A stretch of DNA of 47,563 bases from an uncultured Ruminococcus sp. (lineage in GTDB: Bacteria; Bacillota; Clostridia; Oscillospirales; Acutalibacteraceae). Of the stretch, positions 31,967-40,112 are shown piece after piece. The stretch spans positions 1 through 47,563 of the forward strand of contig CADCCP010000005.1 in the NCBI GenBank assembly GCA_902800005.1, given 5' to 3'. The position numbers and the translations under genes are program-made. The notes beneath the pieces are model-generated. The model saw only the letters and a program-made list of their open reading frames with translations, was not told the DNA's origin and did no database searches. The number at the start of each line of letters is the position of its first letter. Position 1 is the first letter of the stretch.

Positions 31967-33049
31967 TTATTTGTCCATATATCCCTCTGCACAAAGGAGT
32001 TCTGCAAGCAGTACCGCACCGCCGGCTGCTCCACGCAGGGTATTATGTGACATACATACAAATTTGATGGTATACTGTGTATCTTCTCTAAGTCTGCCGA
32101 TGGACACAGCCATGCCGTTTTCAAGATTTCTCTCGGATTTGATCTGAGGTCTGTCATTCTCCGTGAAATAGTGCAGGAATTTCTTCGGTGCTGAAGGCAG
32201 ATTCAATTCCTGAGGCTTGCCCTTGTATTCATCCCAATCCTTGATGATCTGCTCCATAGAGGGCTTATTCTCCAGTTCTACAAACACTGCTGCTGTATGA
32301 CCATCCGTTACAGGCACTCTGATACACTGTGCAGTTATCGACGGTGATTTTGCCTTTACTATTTCTCCGTTCTCGATAGTACCCCATATTTTGAGAGGCT
32401 CCTGTTCGGATTTTTCTTCCTCACCGCCAATGTAGGGAATTACATTATCTATCATTTCCGGCCATCTTTCAAAAGTCTTGCCTGCACCGGAAATTGCCTG
32501 ATATGTGCAAGCCAGAACCTTTGTAACACCGTATTTCATGAGCGGATGTACTGCCGGCACATAACTCTGCAAAGAACAGTTGGATTTTACTGCAATAAAT
32601 CCTCTCTTTGTACCGAGACGAGCTTTCTGTGAAGCGATTATATCGAGATGATTATCGTTTATCTCAGGGATTATCATAGGTACATCAGGTGTAAATCTGT
32701 GTGCGGAGTTGTTGGACACAACAGGGCATTCTGCCTTTGCATATTTTTCCTCCAACGCACGAATATCCTCTTTCTTCATGTCTACTGCACAGAATACAAA
32801 GTCAACTTTTGATACAACTTCATCTACGTTGGCAGCATCAACGATAACCATATCTTCCATTGATTTCGGCATGGGTTTCTGTAAAGCCCAACGATTGCCT
32901 GCTGCTTCTTTGTAAGTTTTGCCTGCAGAGCGGCTGCTTGCGGCAAGCACCGTAACATTGAACCAAGGGTGATTTTCCAGAAGTGTAGCAAATCTCTGAC
33001 CTACCATACCTGTTGCACCAATGATACCTACATTATACTTTTTTTCCAT
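31967..33049 (-). CDS. asd: Aspartate-semialdehyde dehydrogenase, archaeal/fungal-type
   Basis: Reduces aspartyl phosphate to aspartate semialdehyde. The 360-residue protein has the NADP motif GIIGATGMVGQRFATLLENHP, the active-site Cys in KSNCSLQSYVPAVHPL and a later His in GHTAAVFVEL. Motif spacing and length match the class described from archaea and fungi rather than the classic Gram-negative/Bacillus class. AAAGGAG precedes the ATG at 33049; the upstream frame to 33112 runs through the riboswitch terminator and is rejected. First gene of the lysine operon. Confidence 0.93.
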   Translation of the reverse strand: MEKKYNVGIIGATGMVGQRFATLLENHPWFNVTVLAASSRSAGKTYKEAAGNRWALQKPMPKSMEDMVIVDAANVDEVVSKVDFVFCAVDMKKEDIRALEEKYAKAECPVVSNNSAHRFTPDVPMIIPEINDNHLDIIASQKARLGTKRGFIAVKSNCSLQSYVPAVHPLMKYGVTKVLACTYQAISGAGKTFERWPEMIDNVIPYIGGEEEKSEQEPLKIWGTIENGEIVKAKSPSITAQCIRVPVTDGHTAAVFVELENKPSMEQIIKDWDEYKGKPQELNLPSAPKKFLHYFTENDRPQIKSERNLENGMAVSIGRLREDTQYTIKFVCMSHNTLRGAAGGAVLLAELLCAEGYMDK

Positions 33050-33092
33050 AAAATGTCTCTCCTTTAAAGTTTTTATCCCCTTACGACCTTTT

Positions 33093-33126
33093 GCAAAATA
33101 AAAACCGGTCAAAAAGAACCGGTTTT
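33093..33126 (-). terminator. Lysine-riboswitch terminator
   Basis: AAAACCGGT / ACCGGTTTT stem on the minus strand followed by TTATTTTG. It lies between the aptamer and asd. Confidence 0.9.
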
Positions 33127-33149
33127 CATCAAAGCACTCAAAAAATCAT

Positions 33150-33318
33150 TCGATAGCTCTCCATCATGCTTTTATGATGACAGCCCCATACCCCTATGAT
33201 ATGCAGCCGAAACAATGTCTGCCACTCACTGTTTCTCGGCAAAAATGCTATTCACAAAGTATCTTGGCTTTCGGCAAGCTCCCCTTCGCTACACGCAGGT
33301 TTTTGCACCTCTATCCGG
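33150..33318 (-). ncRNA. Lysine riboswitch (L box)
   Basis: Read on the minus strand: GGATAGAGGTGC at the 5' end, TGCGTGTAG, GGGGAGCTTGCCGAA, a long TGCCGA..TCGGC arm, GGGGCTGTC and the closing GAGAGCTATC, whose CTATC pairs with GATAG. These are the L-box landmarks. With the following terminator it should shut off asd-dapA-dapB-ACT when lysine is high. Confidence 0.94.
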
Positions 33319-33354
33319 AAAAGATCATACACAAGATTAAATTTTACAAATATC

Positions 33355-33383
33355 ATCATACCACTATCCATGCCGTTTGTCAA
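33355..33383 (-). promoter_or_regulatory. Sigma-A promoter of the lysine operon
   Basis: Perfect TTGACA (33378-33383), 17-bp spacer, TATGAT (33355-33360). Confidence 0.88.
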
Positions 33384-33392
33384 CTTAATTTA

Positions 33393-34751
33393 TTAATTTT
33401 CTTCTGTGACCAATTTCACCCTGAGTGTTGAATTATTTTCATTTTTCAGCACTGTTATACTTTTTTTCGATATTTTCACATCAAGCATATCATTGGCATG
33501 GTCGATATAATAATAACACTTATACGGTGACTTATAGAACATCATATTGATATATTCACTGTAGTCCATACTGTCACCGAATTTTATATGAAGATAATGT
33601 TCACCATCATTTACTTTTTTAACCATCTCGTTTATTACTGATGCATCCGTATCAACGTCAAACTCGTCTATAAATATTCCCTCTCTGTTATAATAATTCA
33701 TATTCATAGACGTACACAGCGGTACAAAAAAATTATACCTTGCCTTTGAACTGACATCAACTTCTTTTTCACCTGAACGTATCGTTTTTATATCCGCATT
33801 GATCTTATGAGTTTTTATGATATTGTCATTGTCAAGGTTGAAATACTCATATATGATAAATCCGTCCTTGTCGTTGTCGTCCCATGTCGGATCAAGGTGA
33901 TACCACTCGTTGTTCACTTCCACTACATTCCACATATGCGATACTCCGCCACTCTCTCCTCTGATCGTCAAGCATGGTATACCCGCTTTTGAGAGGAGTA
34001 TCTGCATTGACTTTGCATATCCCTCACATACAGCCTCTCCCGTAACTATCGCACCGTATGCCGAGAAATACTGCCAGCCGTCTTTTGAGCTTTCGATACC
34101 GCTTTTATATTTGCATACACTTAAAAGCCTGTCATGCAGGATCTTTTCTCTTTCATACTCTCCGAGTCCCGATTTGAGTGACATGATTATGTCATCCACT
34201 TTCCTGTTAAACAGGTCGATACAATCTGCACACTCTTCTGCCGAAAGCACAGAATAAAATTCCACGATAGTATCTTCATTTGCATACGCATACCCGAACA
34301 GATTTTCCAACCAAAATATCTGCGGATTATCGTATATATACGCATTGACTGCTTCTCTTATGTCAGACTCCGACATTCTTTCTCCGCTTATTCTGAGCCT
34401 AACAATACGATAACGTCCGTTATCGTCCTTTTCGTTGGAAACAGAATACACGTTCCCGTCTATCTGTTCATAAATATATCTTTTATTTTGACTGTCAAGG
34501 GCATCATAGGCATATCTGAGTTCTACGGTTCTGTAGGCGTAGGGCATTTCTGTTGACACTTCCGCACTTATCTCATCATACGCTGTATCATCACTTTCGC
34601 CTTTATCATCTATAATAACGGCTTCCATGTCGGAATAACTCTGATCATTTCTCTTTGCGGTGTTTATGATAAGAAAAATGCACGCTGCAAACAACAATAT
34701 CGCTAATCCAAACAGTATACCGTACAGTATGCCCGACAATATTTTTTTCAT
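33393..34751 (-). CDS. Membrane-anchored transglutaminase-like domain protein
   Basis: Protein of 452 residues with one N-terminal transmembrane anchor (about 8-30) and an extracellular body. The transglutaminase/cysteine-protease-like domain lies at about 215-310 with the triad in place: Cys in GEAVCEGYAKSMQILLSKAG, His in VSHMWNVVEV and Asp in YHLDPTWDD. The C-terminal region has no recognised domain. Such proteins are thought to act as surface proteases or crosslinkers; the substrate is unknown. It is 13 bp after the coiled-coil gene in the rsmD operon. Confidence 0.85.
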   Translation of the reverse strand: MKKILSGILYGILFGLAILLFAACIFLIINTAKRNDQSYSDMEAVIIDDKGESDDTAYDEISAEVSTEMPYAYRTVELRYAYDALDSQNKRYIYEQIDGNVYSVSNEKDDNGRYRIVRLRISGERMSESDIREAVNAYIYDNPQIFWLENLFGYAYANEDTIVEFYSVLSAEECADCIDLFNRKVDDIIMSLKSGLGEYEREKILHDRLLSVCKYKSGIESSKDGWQYFSAYGAIVTGEAVCEGYAKSMQILLSKAGIPCLTIRGESGGVSHMWNVVEVNNEWYHLDPTWDDNDKDGFIIYEYFNLDNDNIIKTHKINADIKTIRSGEKEVDVSSKARYNFFVPLCTSMNMNYYNREGIFIDEFDVDTDASVINEMVKKVNDGEHYLHIKFGDSMDYSEYINMMFYKSPYKCYYYIDHANDMLDVKISKKSITVLKNENNSTLRVKLVTEEN

Positions 34752-34764
34752 AAGGCATCACTTT

Positions 34765-35250
34765 TTACTTTCTTGATGTACGTTTCTGCTGGCTTTTATT
34801 CTGAAGAGCCAACAAACTCTGGCGTGTCTTTTTGAGATTCTCCAAATTCTCCGACAATCCGTCATCTGCTTTCTTCATTATGTTCTCAATATACGAATTA
34901 GCAGCATTCCTGATCTTTTCAGCTTCCTCATTTGCCTTGCTCAAGATCTCATCTGCACTCTGCTGTGCATTTCTCGTTATTTCATGACGGTCTGTCAGTT
35001 CTTTTGATCTTGCTTCTGCTGCCTGAATGATGCTTTCAGCCTCCTTCTTTGCATCAGCTATGATCTTTGTCCTATCGGCAACTATATTTTTAGCCTGCCT
35101 GATCTCCTGAGGGATATTTGCCTTCATCTCAGAGATTATGTCTTTCAGACGGTCTACGTCTCTTACTACCGTTCTTCCGCCTGTCAGCGGCAACGTATAT
35201 GCATTATCCACCACTTCCTGCAATTCCTCTATCAGCATTTCCATTTTCAT
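34765..35250 (-). CDS. Coiled-coil protein of unknown function
   Basis: Charged helical protein of 161 residues without a membrane segment. Residues 45-150 are nearly all coiled coil rich in A, E, K and N with a heptad look, for example AKKEAESIIQAAEARSKEL; the C-terminus is basic (QQKRTSRK). It resembles loosely the F0 subunit b or DivIVA helices, but no specific family is assigned. ATG overlaps the TGA of coaD (ATGA). In several Firmicutes an unassigned coiled-coil gene follows coaD. Confidence 0.75.
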   Translation of the reverse strand: MKMEMLIEELQEVVDNAYTLPLTGGRTVVRDVDRLKDIISEMKANIPQEIRQAKNIVADRTKIIADAKKEAESIIQAAEARSKELTDRHEITRNAQQSADEILSKANEEAEKIRNAANSYIENIMKKADDGLSENLENLKKTRQSLLALQNKSQQKRTSRK

Positions 35251-35741
35251 CTCGATTTACTCCTTTGCTTGATTCTCAGCATGATCTCGTCATGCACACA
35301 CTCTGGTACGAACGGCTTTATATCTCCGCCAAGCAATCCGACCTGCTTGACGATACTCGAACTCAAAAACATATTTTCGGGATTCGTCGTCAGAAACATC
35401 GTTTCGACTTTGTCATCCAATTTCATATTCGTCAGTGCCATCTGAAACTCATACTCAAAATCCGACACAGCCCTTAATCCCTTTACTATGGCACATGCCC
35501 TTTTCTGCTTAGCAAAATCGACCAGTAATCCCTCGAAACCTGCTATCTCCACATTCGGCATATCTGCCGTCGCCTTTTTCAGCAGGTCTATCCTTTCACC
35601 TATCGTGAACCATGTCTTTTTATCCATGTTCAGCAGGACTGCTACGATCACCTTATCAAACAACTTAGAGGCACGCCTTATTATATCAAGATGTCCCATC
35701 GTTACCGGATCGAAACTGCCCGGACATATTGCTGTCCTCAT
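35247..35741 (-). CDS. coaD: Phosphopantetheine adenylyltransferase
   Basis: Coenzyme A synthesis, 4'-phosphopantetheine to dephospho-CoA. The 164-residue length is normal. MRTAICPGSFDPVTMGHLDIIRRASKLF carries the nucleotidyltransferase (T/H)xGH motif, and FLSSSIVKQVG near residue 128 is the (I)SSxxVR-like motif. Its ATG overlaps the rsmD stop (ATGA), the usual rsmD-coaD pair. Confidence 0.97.
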   Translation of the reverse strand: MRTAICPGSFDPVTMGHLDIIRRASKLFDKVIVAVLLNMDKKTWFTIGERIDLLKKATADMPNVEIAGFEGLLVDFAKQKRACAIVKGLRAVSDFEYEFQMALTNMKLDDKVETMFLTTNPENMFLSSSIVKQVGLLGGDIKPFVPECVHDEIMLRIKQRSKSR

Positions 35742-36289
35742 ATTCCCACCACTTCCTTATGTGAATATAAACTTATGACTATTTTACCGTATTCGTACTC
35801 TTTTTTCAATACAAAATCCTGTATTTCTTCGGGCATTTTCTCTTCAACAGGGTGTTCACATATCATGATACCACCCTTTTTCATAACTCCGGGCATTTTT
35901 TCAAGTGTCTGCATCAATATACCCGTTCTGTACGGCGGATCGATGAACACTATATCAAATTTTTCAGGCGTACCTGTCAGATATGACAGAGTATCTGTAT
36001 TTTTTATTACAGCATTTTCACTCAGTCCCGTCACTTCCAAGTTTTTCCTTACTATCTCACAGGACTGCCTGCTGTTATCCAGAAATACTGCTTTTGCTGC
36101 ACCCCTGCTGAGTGCTTCTATGCCCATTTGTCCCGAGCCCGCATATGCATCCAAAAATGTTCTGCCTTCTATGCCGAACTGTATGATACTGAAAACAGCC
36201 TCTTTCACAATATCGGTTGTCGGTCTGACATCATTTCCCGAAAGTGTCTGTAATTTTCTGCCCCTTGCCTTTCCTGTTATCACTCTCAT
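35738..36289 (-). CDS. rsmD: 16S rRNA (guanine966-N2)-methyltransferase
   Basis: SAM-dependent methylase of the 30S subunit. The 183-residue protein starts MRVITGKARGRKLQTL, has the SAM loop LDAYAGSGQMGIEALSRGA and the amino-methylase motif FIDPPY. ATG follows AAAGGGAATG. First gene of a four-gene unit with coaD, the coiled-coil gene and the transglutaminase gene. Confidence 0.96.
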   Translation of the reverse strand: MRVITGKARGRKLQTLSGNDVRPTTDIVKEAVFSIIQFGIEGRTFLDAYAGSGQMGIEALSRGAAKAVFLDNSRQSCEIVRKNLEVTGLSENAVIKNTDTLSYLTGTPEKFDIVFIDPPYRTGILMQTLEKMPGVMKKGGIMICEHPVEEKMPEEIQDFVLKKEYEYGKIVISLYSHKEVVGI

Positions 36290-36357
36290 TCTATCATTCC
36301 CTTTTCAGCATTATTCTACAAAATATCAAAAACCATTTTATCTAAAATCACATATAT

Positions 36358-36386
36358 ATTATCAAATAATTTCACCTGATTGTCAA
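36358..36386 (-). promoter_or_regulatory. Sigma-A promoter of rsmD-coaD unit
   Basis: Perfect TTGACA (36381-36386), which overlaps the uvrC stop codon, 17-bp spacer, GATAAT (36358-36363). Confidence 0.75.
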
Positions 36387-38224
36387 GTGCTTTTTTCATC
36401 TTCATGATAATAATTATAGACAGCCTCTGCTGCCGGTCTGTTCATACCCTTCACCTGCATAAGTTCCTCAACTTCCGCTATGCTTATTCTTTTTATCGTC
36501 TTAAAATAAGAAAGCAGGGCTTTTGCTCTTTCCGTTCCTATGCCGTCTATCTCTGTCAGACTGCTTGAAAAGACTTTTTTCTTTCTTGCCTGCCGATGAT
36601 AGCCTATCGCAAATCTATGCACCTCATCCTGTATACTCGATACAAGCGTGAATGCCTGTCTTTTTGAAGTGATAGCTATTTCACCGCCATCACCCGTAAT
36701 GGCTCTTGTACGGTGGCTGCTGTCCTTCACCATGCCGAACAGCGGTATATTTAATCCGAACTTCTCCAATACAGGTTTGACAGCAGATACCTGTCCCTTA
36801 CCGCCGTCCAGCAATATCAGATCGGGAAGTTGTCCAAAACCCTTGCCGCTGTCCTTGTCTTTTAAATATTCTTCAAATCTCCTTGTAAGGACTTCATTCA
36901 TTGAAGCATAGTCATCTTGTCCCACAAAACCTTTTATTTTGAATTTCCTATAACTTTCCCTGAAAGGTCTGCCATTCTTGAAAACGACCATACCTGCTAC
37001 ATTTTCCGTACCCATCAGGTTTGATATATCATACGACTCTATGAACACAGGCACTTTGCTCAGTCCCAAAAGTTTTGCCAATTCGTCAAGTGCAGACAAT
37101 TCATGCCCTAAATGCCCGTGACTTTGGGCGAGCCGCTCTGCCGCATTTTTTCGGCACATCTCCAATATATCATGTTTTTCTCCCCTTTTGGGATAGGCAA
37201 ACTTTACTTTCTTCCCTTTTAATTCACTTAACCTCTGTTCCAAAAGTTCGCTGTCCTCAACTTCCCCGTCAAGTGTCACAACAGGCGGTATATTCTCACG
37301 CATTTCATAATACTGCATGATAAATTCACGTCTTGCCATCGGCAGATCTGTTTCATCAAAGTTCTTTATAAGAAAATCCTCTTTATCATACAGCCTGCCG
37401 TCAGCAAACCTTATCACTGAAAAACAAGCATCGGTTTCCTCTGTCATGACCGCTATCACATCCTGTTCACCGACACCCGTTGCAATGACTTTCTGCTTTT
37501 CGGTGATCTTTCTGACAGCCCTTATCCTGTCACGCAGCTTTGCTGCAAGTTCAAAATCAAGAGTTTCTGCTGCTCTTTCCATCTTTTCCGTCATGATCTT
37601 TATGGTATCGCTGCCGCCCTTTTTCAGAAACTCTATTGCATTATTTACACTCTCGTTGTACTCCTCAAGAGAGACTTTTCCGCAGCATACTCCGGAACAC
37701 TGCTTGATATGATAATTCAAACACGGTCTGCCCCTGCCTATATCTCTTGGAAAAACTTTATTGCATGACGGCAAGCCGAATATCTTTTTCGCCTCGTCAA
37801 CGGCATTCTTCGCATACCACGCACTCATGTAAGGTCCGAGATACTCTGCACCGTCATCCTGCCTCTGCATTTCAAAGCTGATCTTTCTCCATTTGTCATT
37901 TGACACCCTTATATAACTGTATCCCTTGTCATCTTTGAGAAGTATATTATATTTCGGCTTGTGCAGCTTTATCAGACTGCACTCCAGAACCAATGCTTCA
38001 AATTCGCTTTCACAAAGAATATAGTCAAAATCGCTGACATTCATCACCATCTGTCTGACCTTTTCGGCATGGTTCCTGTCAGAGCCGAAATACTGACTGA
38101 CACGATTTTTTAGAGCTTTTGCCTTGCCTATATATATGATACTGCCGCTCTTATCCTTCATGATGTACACTCCAGGCGTAAGAGGCAGCTTCATCGACTT
38201 TTCACGAAGTTCCTTCAATGTCAC
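36383..38224 (-). CDS. uvrC: UvrABC excision nuclease subunit C
   Basis: Makes both incisions in nucleotide excision repair. Domains: GIY-YIG nuclease (PGVYIMKDKSGSIIYIGKAK), a cysteine-rich segment with CNKVFPRDIGRGRPCLNYHIKQCSGVCCG, the UVR motif (about 200-235), an RNase H-like endonuclease core with SYDISNLMGTENVAGMV and LILLDGGKGQV, and C-terminal helix-hairpin-helix repeats. The frame extends to 38251, but that part overlaps the ptsH terminator and is not family-like. I choose GTG at 38224 after GGGTGG; a nearby TTG is possible. Confidence 0.93.
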   Translation of the reverse strand: MTLKELREKSMKLPLTPGVYIMKDKSGSIIYIGKAKALKNRVSQYFGSDRNHAEKVRQMVMNVSDFDYILCESEFEALVLECSLIKLHKPKYNILLKDDKGYSYIRVSNDKWRKISFEMQRQDDGAEYLGPYMSAWYAKNAVDEAKKIFGLPSCNKVFPRDIGRGRPCLNYHIKQCSGVCCGKVSLEEYNESVNNAIEFLKKGGSDTIKIMTEKMERAAETLDFELAAKLRDRIRAVRKITEKQKVIATGVGEQDVIAVMTEETDACFSVIRFADGRLYDKEDFLIKNFDETDLPMARREFIMQYYEMRENIPPVVTLDGEVEDSELLEQRLSELKGKKVKFAYPKRGEKHDILEMCRKNAAERLAQSHGHLGHELSALDELAKLLGLSKVPVFIESYDISNLMGTENVAGMVVFKNGRPFRESYRKFKIKGFVGQDDYASMNEVLTRRFEEYLKDKDSGKGFGQLPDLILLDGGKGQVSAVKPVLEKFGLNIPLFGMVKDSSHRTRAITGDGGEIAITSKRQAFTLVSSIQDEVHRFAIGYHRQARKKKVFSSSLTEIDGIGTERAKALLSYFKTIKRISIAEVEELMQVKGMNRPAAEAVYNYYHEDEKST

Positions 38225-38244
38225 ACACAAACACCACCCGTATA

Positions 38245-38286
38245 AAATCAAAAAAGCACCGCTCTCTTTCGATAGTGCGATGCTTT
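38245..38286 (-). terminator. Terminator after ptsH
   Basis: AAAGCATCGC / GCGGTGCTTT 10-bp stem (one wobble) with a 14-nt loop, followed by TTTT on the minus strand. Confidence 0.85.
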
Positions 38287-38311
38287 CCTGTGTGCTGTCA
38301 AAAAAACGATA

Positions 38312-38575
38312 TTATTCCGAGAAACCTGACTGTACAAGCTTAACGAGACTGTCTACGGCAGCTTCCTCGTCTGCACCGTCAGCCATGACCTTTATGTTTG
38401 TTCCGCCGACAATGCCGAGTGACAAAACACCAAGAAGACTCTTTGCATTGACACGTCTTTCCTCTTTCTCAACCCAGATAGAAGATTTGAACTCATTAGC
38501 CTTCTGGATAAAGAATGTTGCCGGACGAGCATGAAGACCTACCTGATTCTGCACCATAACTTCTTTGACGTACAT
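38312..38575 (-). CDS. ptsH: Phosphocarrier protein HPr
   Basis: Phosphotransferase-system carrier of 87 residues. The active-site His is in VGLHARPATFF at the position of His-15, and the HPr-kinase regulatory Ser is in AKSLLGVLSLGI at about position 46, so both sugar transport and catabolite-repression functions are possible. ATG follows GAGGAGG. Enzyme I (ptsI) is not adjacent. The gene is separated from its best promoter by a 183-bp MITE-like insertion, giving an unusually long leader. Confidence 0.93.
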   Translation of the reverse strand: MYVKEVMVQNQVGLHARPATFFIQKANEFKSSIWVEKEERRVNAKSLLGVLSLGIVGGTNIKVMADGADEEAAVDSLVKLVQSGFSE

Positions 38576-38594
38576 AGAAAATCCTCCTCAACAA

Positions 38595-38793
38595 ATAATT
38601 TTAAATCCCGACTTGCACACGGCACCTAAAACAGTCCTGTATCAGTGCGATTTATGTGTGCATATTTCTTGGATTGGGATTTTGAAAATCCCAAAATGTC
38701 ATTTCCAAATTTCTAAAATATGCATATTTACTGTACTTTTGGGTTTGATTAGAGAAAAATAGGTGCTGTATGCAAGTCGGGATTTATAATTTT
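38595..38793. repeat. 8-bp direct repeats flanking the MITE-like element (target-site duplication)
   Basis: ATAATTTT occurs at 38595-38602 and again at 38786-38793, immediately outside both inverted repeats. The copies are direct, not inverted, as expected for a target-site duplication. The DNA is AT-rich, so chance is not fully excluded. Confidence 0.6.
38603..38785. mobile_element. MITE-like element with 26-bp terminal inverted repeats
   Basis: A 183-bp non-coding element. Left end 38603-38628 begins AAATCCCGACTTGCA and ends GCACCTA; the reverse complement of the right end (38760-38785) is the same except for two positions. Inside, further blocks pair symmetrically: ACAGT/ACTGT, GCATATTT/AAATATGC, TTGGA/TCCAA and a central TTGGGATTTT / AAAATCCCAA (38674-38694), so the whole element folds as one hairpin. 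It carries no open frame for a transposase. Flanked by 8-bp direct repeats. It lies between the ptsH promoter and ribosome site. Confidence 0.75.
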
Positions 38794-38859
38794 TAAACCC
38801 CTAAACATTTTTCTTGTGCGGAAAGAAATCTCCCGCAGAACATTTTCATGTCTAAGCAC

Positions 38860-38887
38860 ATTATAGCACAATTTGTACAATGGTCAA
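38860..38887 (-). promoter_or_regulatory. Sigma-A promoter upstream of the element and ptsH
   Basis: TTGACC (38882-38887), 16-bp spacer, perfect TATAAT (38860-38865) with TGC extension. The transcript would traverse the MITE-like element to reach ptsH, giving a leader of about 280 nt. Confidence 0.65.
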
Positions 38888-39371
38888 CCTTTTTTCGCAA
38901 AGTTTGGTTTTATGAACGATAAAAAACCAAGTGCAAGCATTCTGTTTTGTGCATTATGCCTTAAATGTTGAAAAATTTTAGGAGTTGAACGCCATATTTT
39001 TCGCTCTAAAAATCGCCATATGAATATATTTTCATTGCTTTTGTATATTTATTCGACACTTGCTATATTTCTTCGACAAAAAAGTCACTTAAATCCGTTT
39101 TTTTGTATGATACTACATTTTTTATGAAATTTGTTGAGAAAATTTTATGAACTTAAACAATGATATTTTGCATTTTTTGGACAAATAACACCGTCTTCTC
39201 CGTATTTTTTCTGTATTTACATACAAAACACCTGTCTTTTTGTTTACTTTTTCACATTTTTTTCTTTCAACTTCTGAACTATTTTTATGCAAAATATATA
39301 TTTTTTACTTTTGGCACTATAATCTTATATCAAGATATTTTTGTATCATTAACACTAAAATGACCTTTGTG
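38888..39371. other. Gene-free AT-rich intergenic region
   Basis: About 480 bp between the ptsH promoter and trmD with no credible gene; frames present are rich in F, L and Y from AT bias and lack ribosome sites. It holds two Spo0A-box-like sites at 39052-39078, a duplicated ATATGGCG (minus strand, around 38990-39020) and a TTGGTTTT / AAAACCAA hairpin near 38905-38930. Its size and these sites are unexplained. Confidence 0.5.
39052..39078 (-). promoter_or_regulatory. Two tandem Spo0A-box-like sites
   Basis: TGTCGAA on the minus strand at 39052-39058 and 39072-39078, exactly 20 bp apart; the second is TTTGTCGAA in full. These match the 0A-box consensus. By composition a few such 7-mers are expected by chance in the window, but the paired spacing is notable. 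The controlled gene is not clear. Confidence 0.4.
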
Positions 39372-40112
39372 TTATTTTTCGACATTTTTCATACACTCTT
39401 TTATATACGCTTTTTCCTTGTCGGTCAGTTCCGCTTTAGCAAGCATATCCGGACGCAGCTTTGCAGTTATCCTGATCGATTGTTCCCTACGCCACTTTTC
39501 AATATTTGCATGATGTCCGCTCATCAGCACTTCAGGCACTTCTTTTCCTCTCCACTCAAAAGGCTTGGTATACTGCGGATATTCCAGCAATCCGTTGTAA
39601 TGGCTCTCGTCCTCAAAGCACAGGTCATCTGACAAAACTTCGGGTATCATTCTGCTTACGGCATCCGCAAGCACCAATGCAGGCAGTTCTCCGCCTGTCA
39701 GCACATAATCACCTATCGAAATTTCTTCATCAATATATTCATCGATGACTCTCTGATCGACACCTTCATAATGACCGCACAATAACACAATATTATCCAT
39801 TTTGGACAGTTCTTTCACTCTTTCCTGTGTCAAAACTTTACCTTTTGGTGACATATATATAAAATAAGGCTTTTTGTCGAGTTTCCTGCATATATCCTCA
39901 AAGCACAGTACAATAGGCTCGGCTTTCATGAGCATTCCCATGCCGCCTCCGTAAGTGCTGTCATCAACTCTCTTGTGCTTGTCAAATGCATAGTCTCTGA
40001 GTTGATGGCACTCAAATTCAACTGTACCTTTTTTTCTTGCCCTGCCTATCACGCTTTCATTCAGGAAGCTCTCACACATCTCCGGAAACAGCGTTATTAT
40101 ATCAATTCTCAT
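39372..40112 (-). CDS. trmD: tRNA (guanine37-N1)-methyltransferase
   Basis: SPOUT-class tRNA methylase that prevents frameshifting. The 246-residue protein starts MRIDIITLFPEM, has the knot motifs LLCGHYEGVDQRV and EISIGDYVLTGGELPALVLADAVSRMIPEVL. The open frame begins with a TTG two codons earlier; ATG at 40112 has better spacing to AAAGGT. It overlaps the end of rimM by 11 nt. Confidence 0.97.
   Translation of the reverse strand: MRIDIITLFPEMCESFLNESVIGRARKKGTVEFECHQLRDYAFDKHKRVDDSTYGGGMGMLMKAEPIVLCFEDICRKLDKKPYFIYMSPKGKVLTQERVKELSKMDNIVLLCGHYEGVDQRVIDEYIDEEISIGDYVLTGGELPALVLADAVSRMIPEVLSDDLCFEDESHYNGLLEYPQYTKPFEWRGKEVPEVLMSGHHANIEKWRREQSIRITAKLRPDMLAKAELTDKEKAYIKECMKNVEK

Noticed and set aside
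33049-33112. Upstream extension of asd
   Set aside because: It lies within the region of the riboswitch terminator; AAAGGAG points to the ATG at 33049.
33174-33431. Plus-strand frames opposite the lysine riboswitch
   Set aside because: They are antisense to a structured RNA and lack ribosome sites.
38224-38251. Upstream start of uvrC at 38251
   Set aside because: It would begin next to the ptsH terminator T tract, lacks a ribosome site, and adds residues not seen in UvrC.
39160-39632. Plus-strand frames in and beyond the gap upstream of trmD
   Set aside because: Rich in F, L, Y and I as expected from T-rich DNA, without ribosome sites; the longer one is antisense to trmD.
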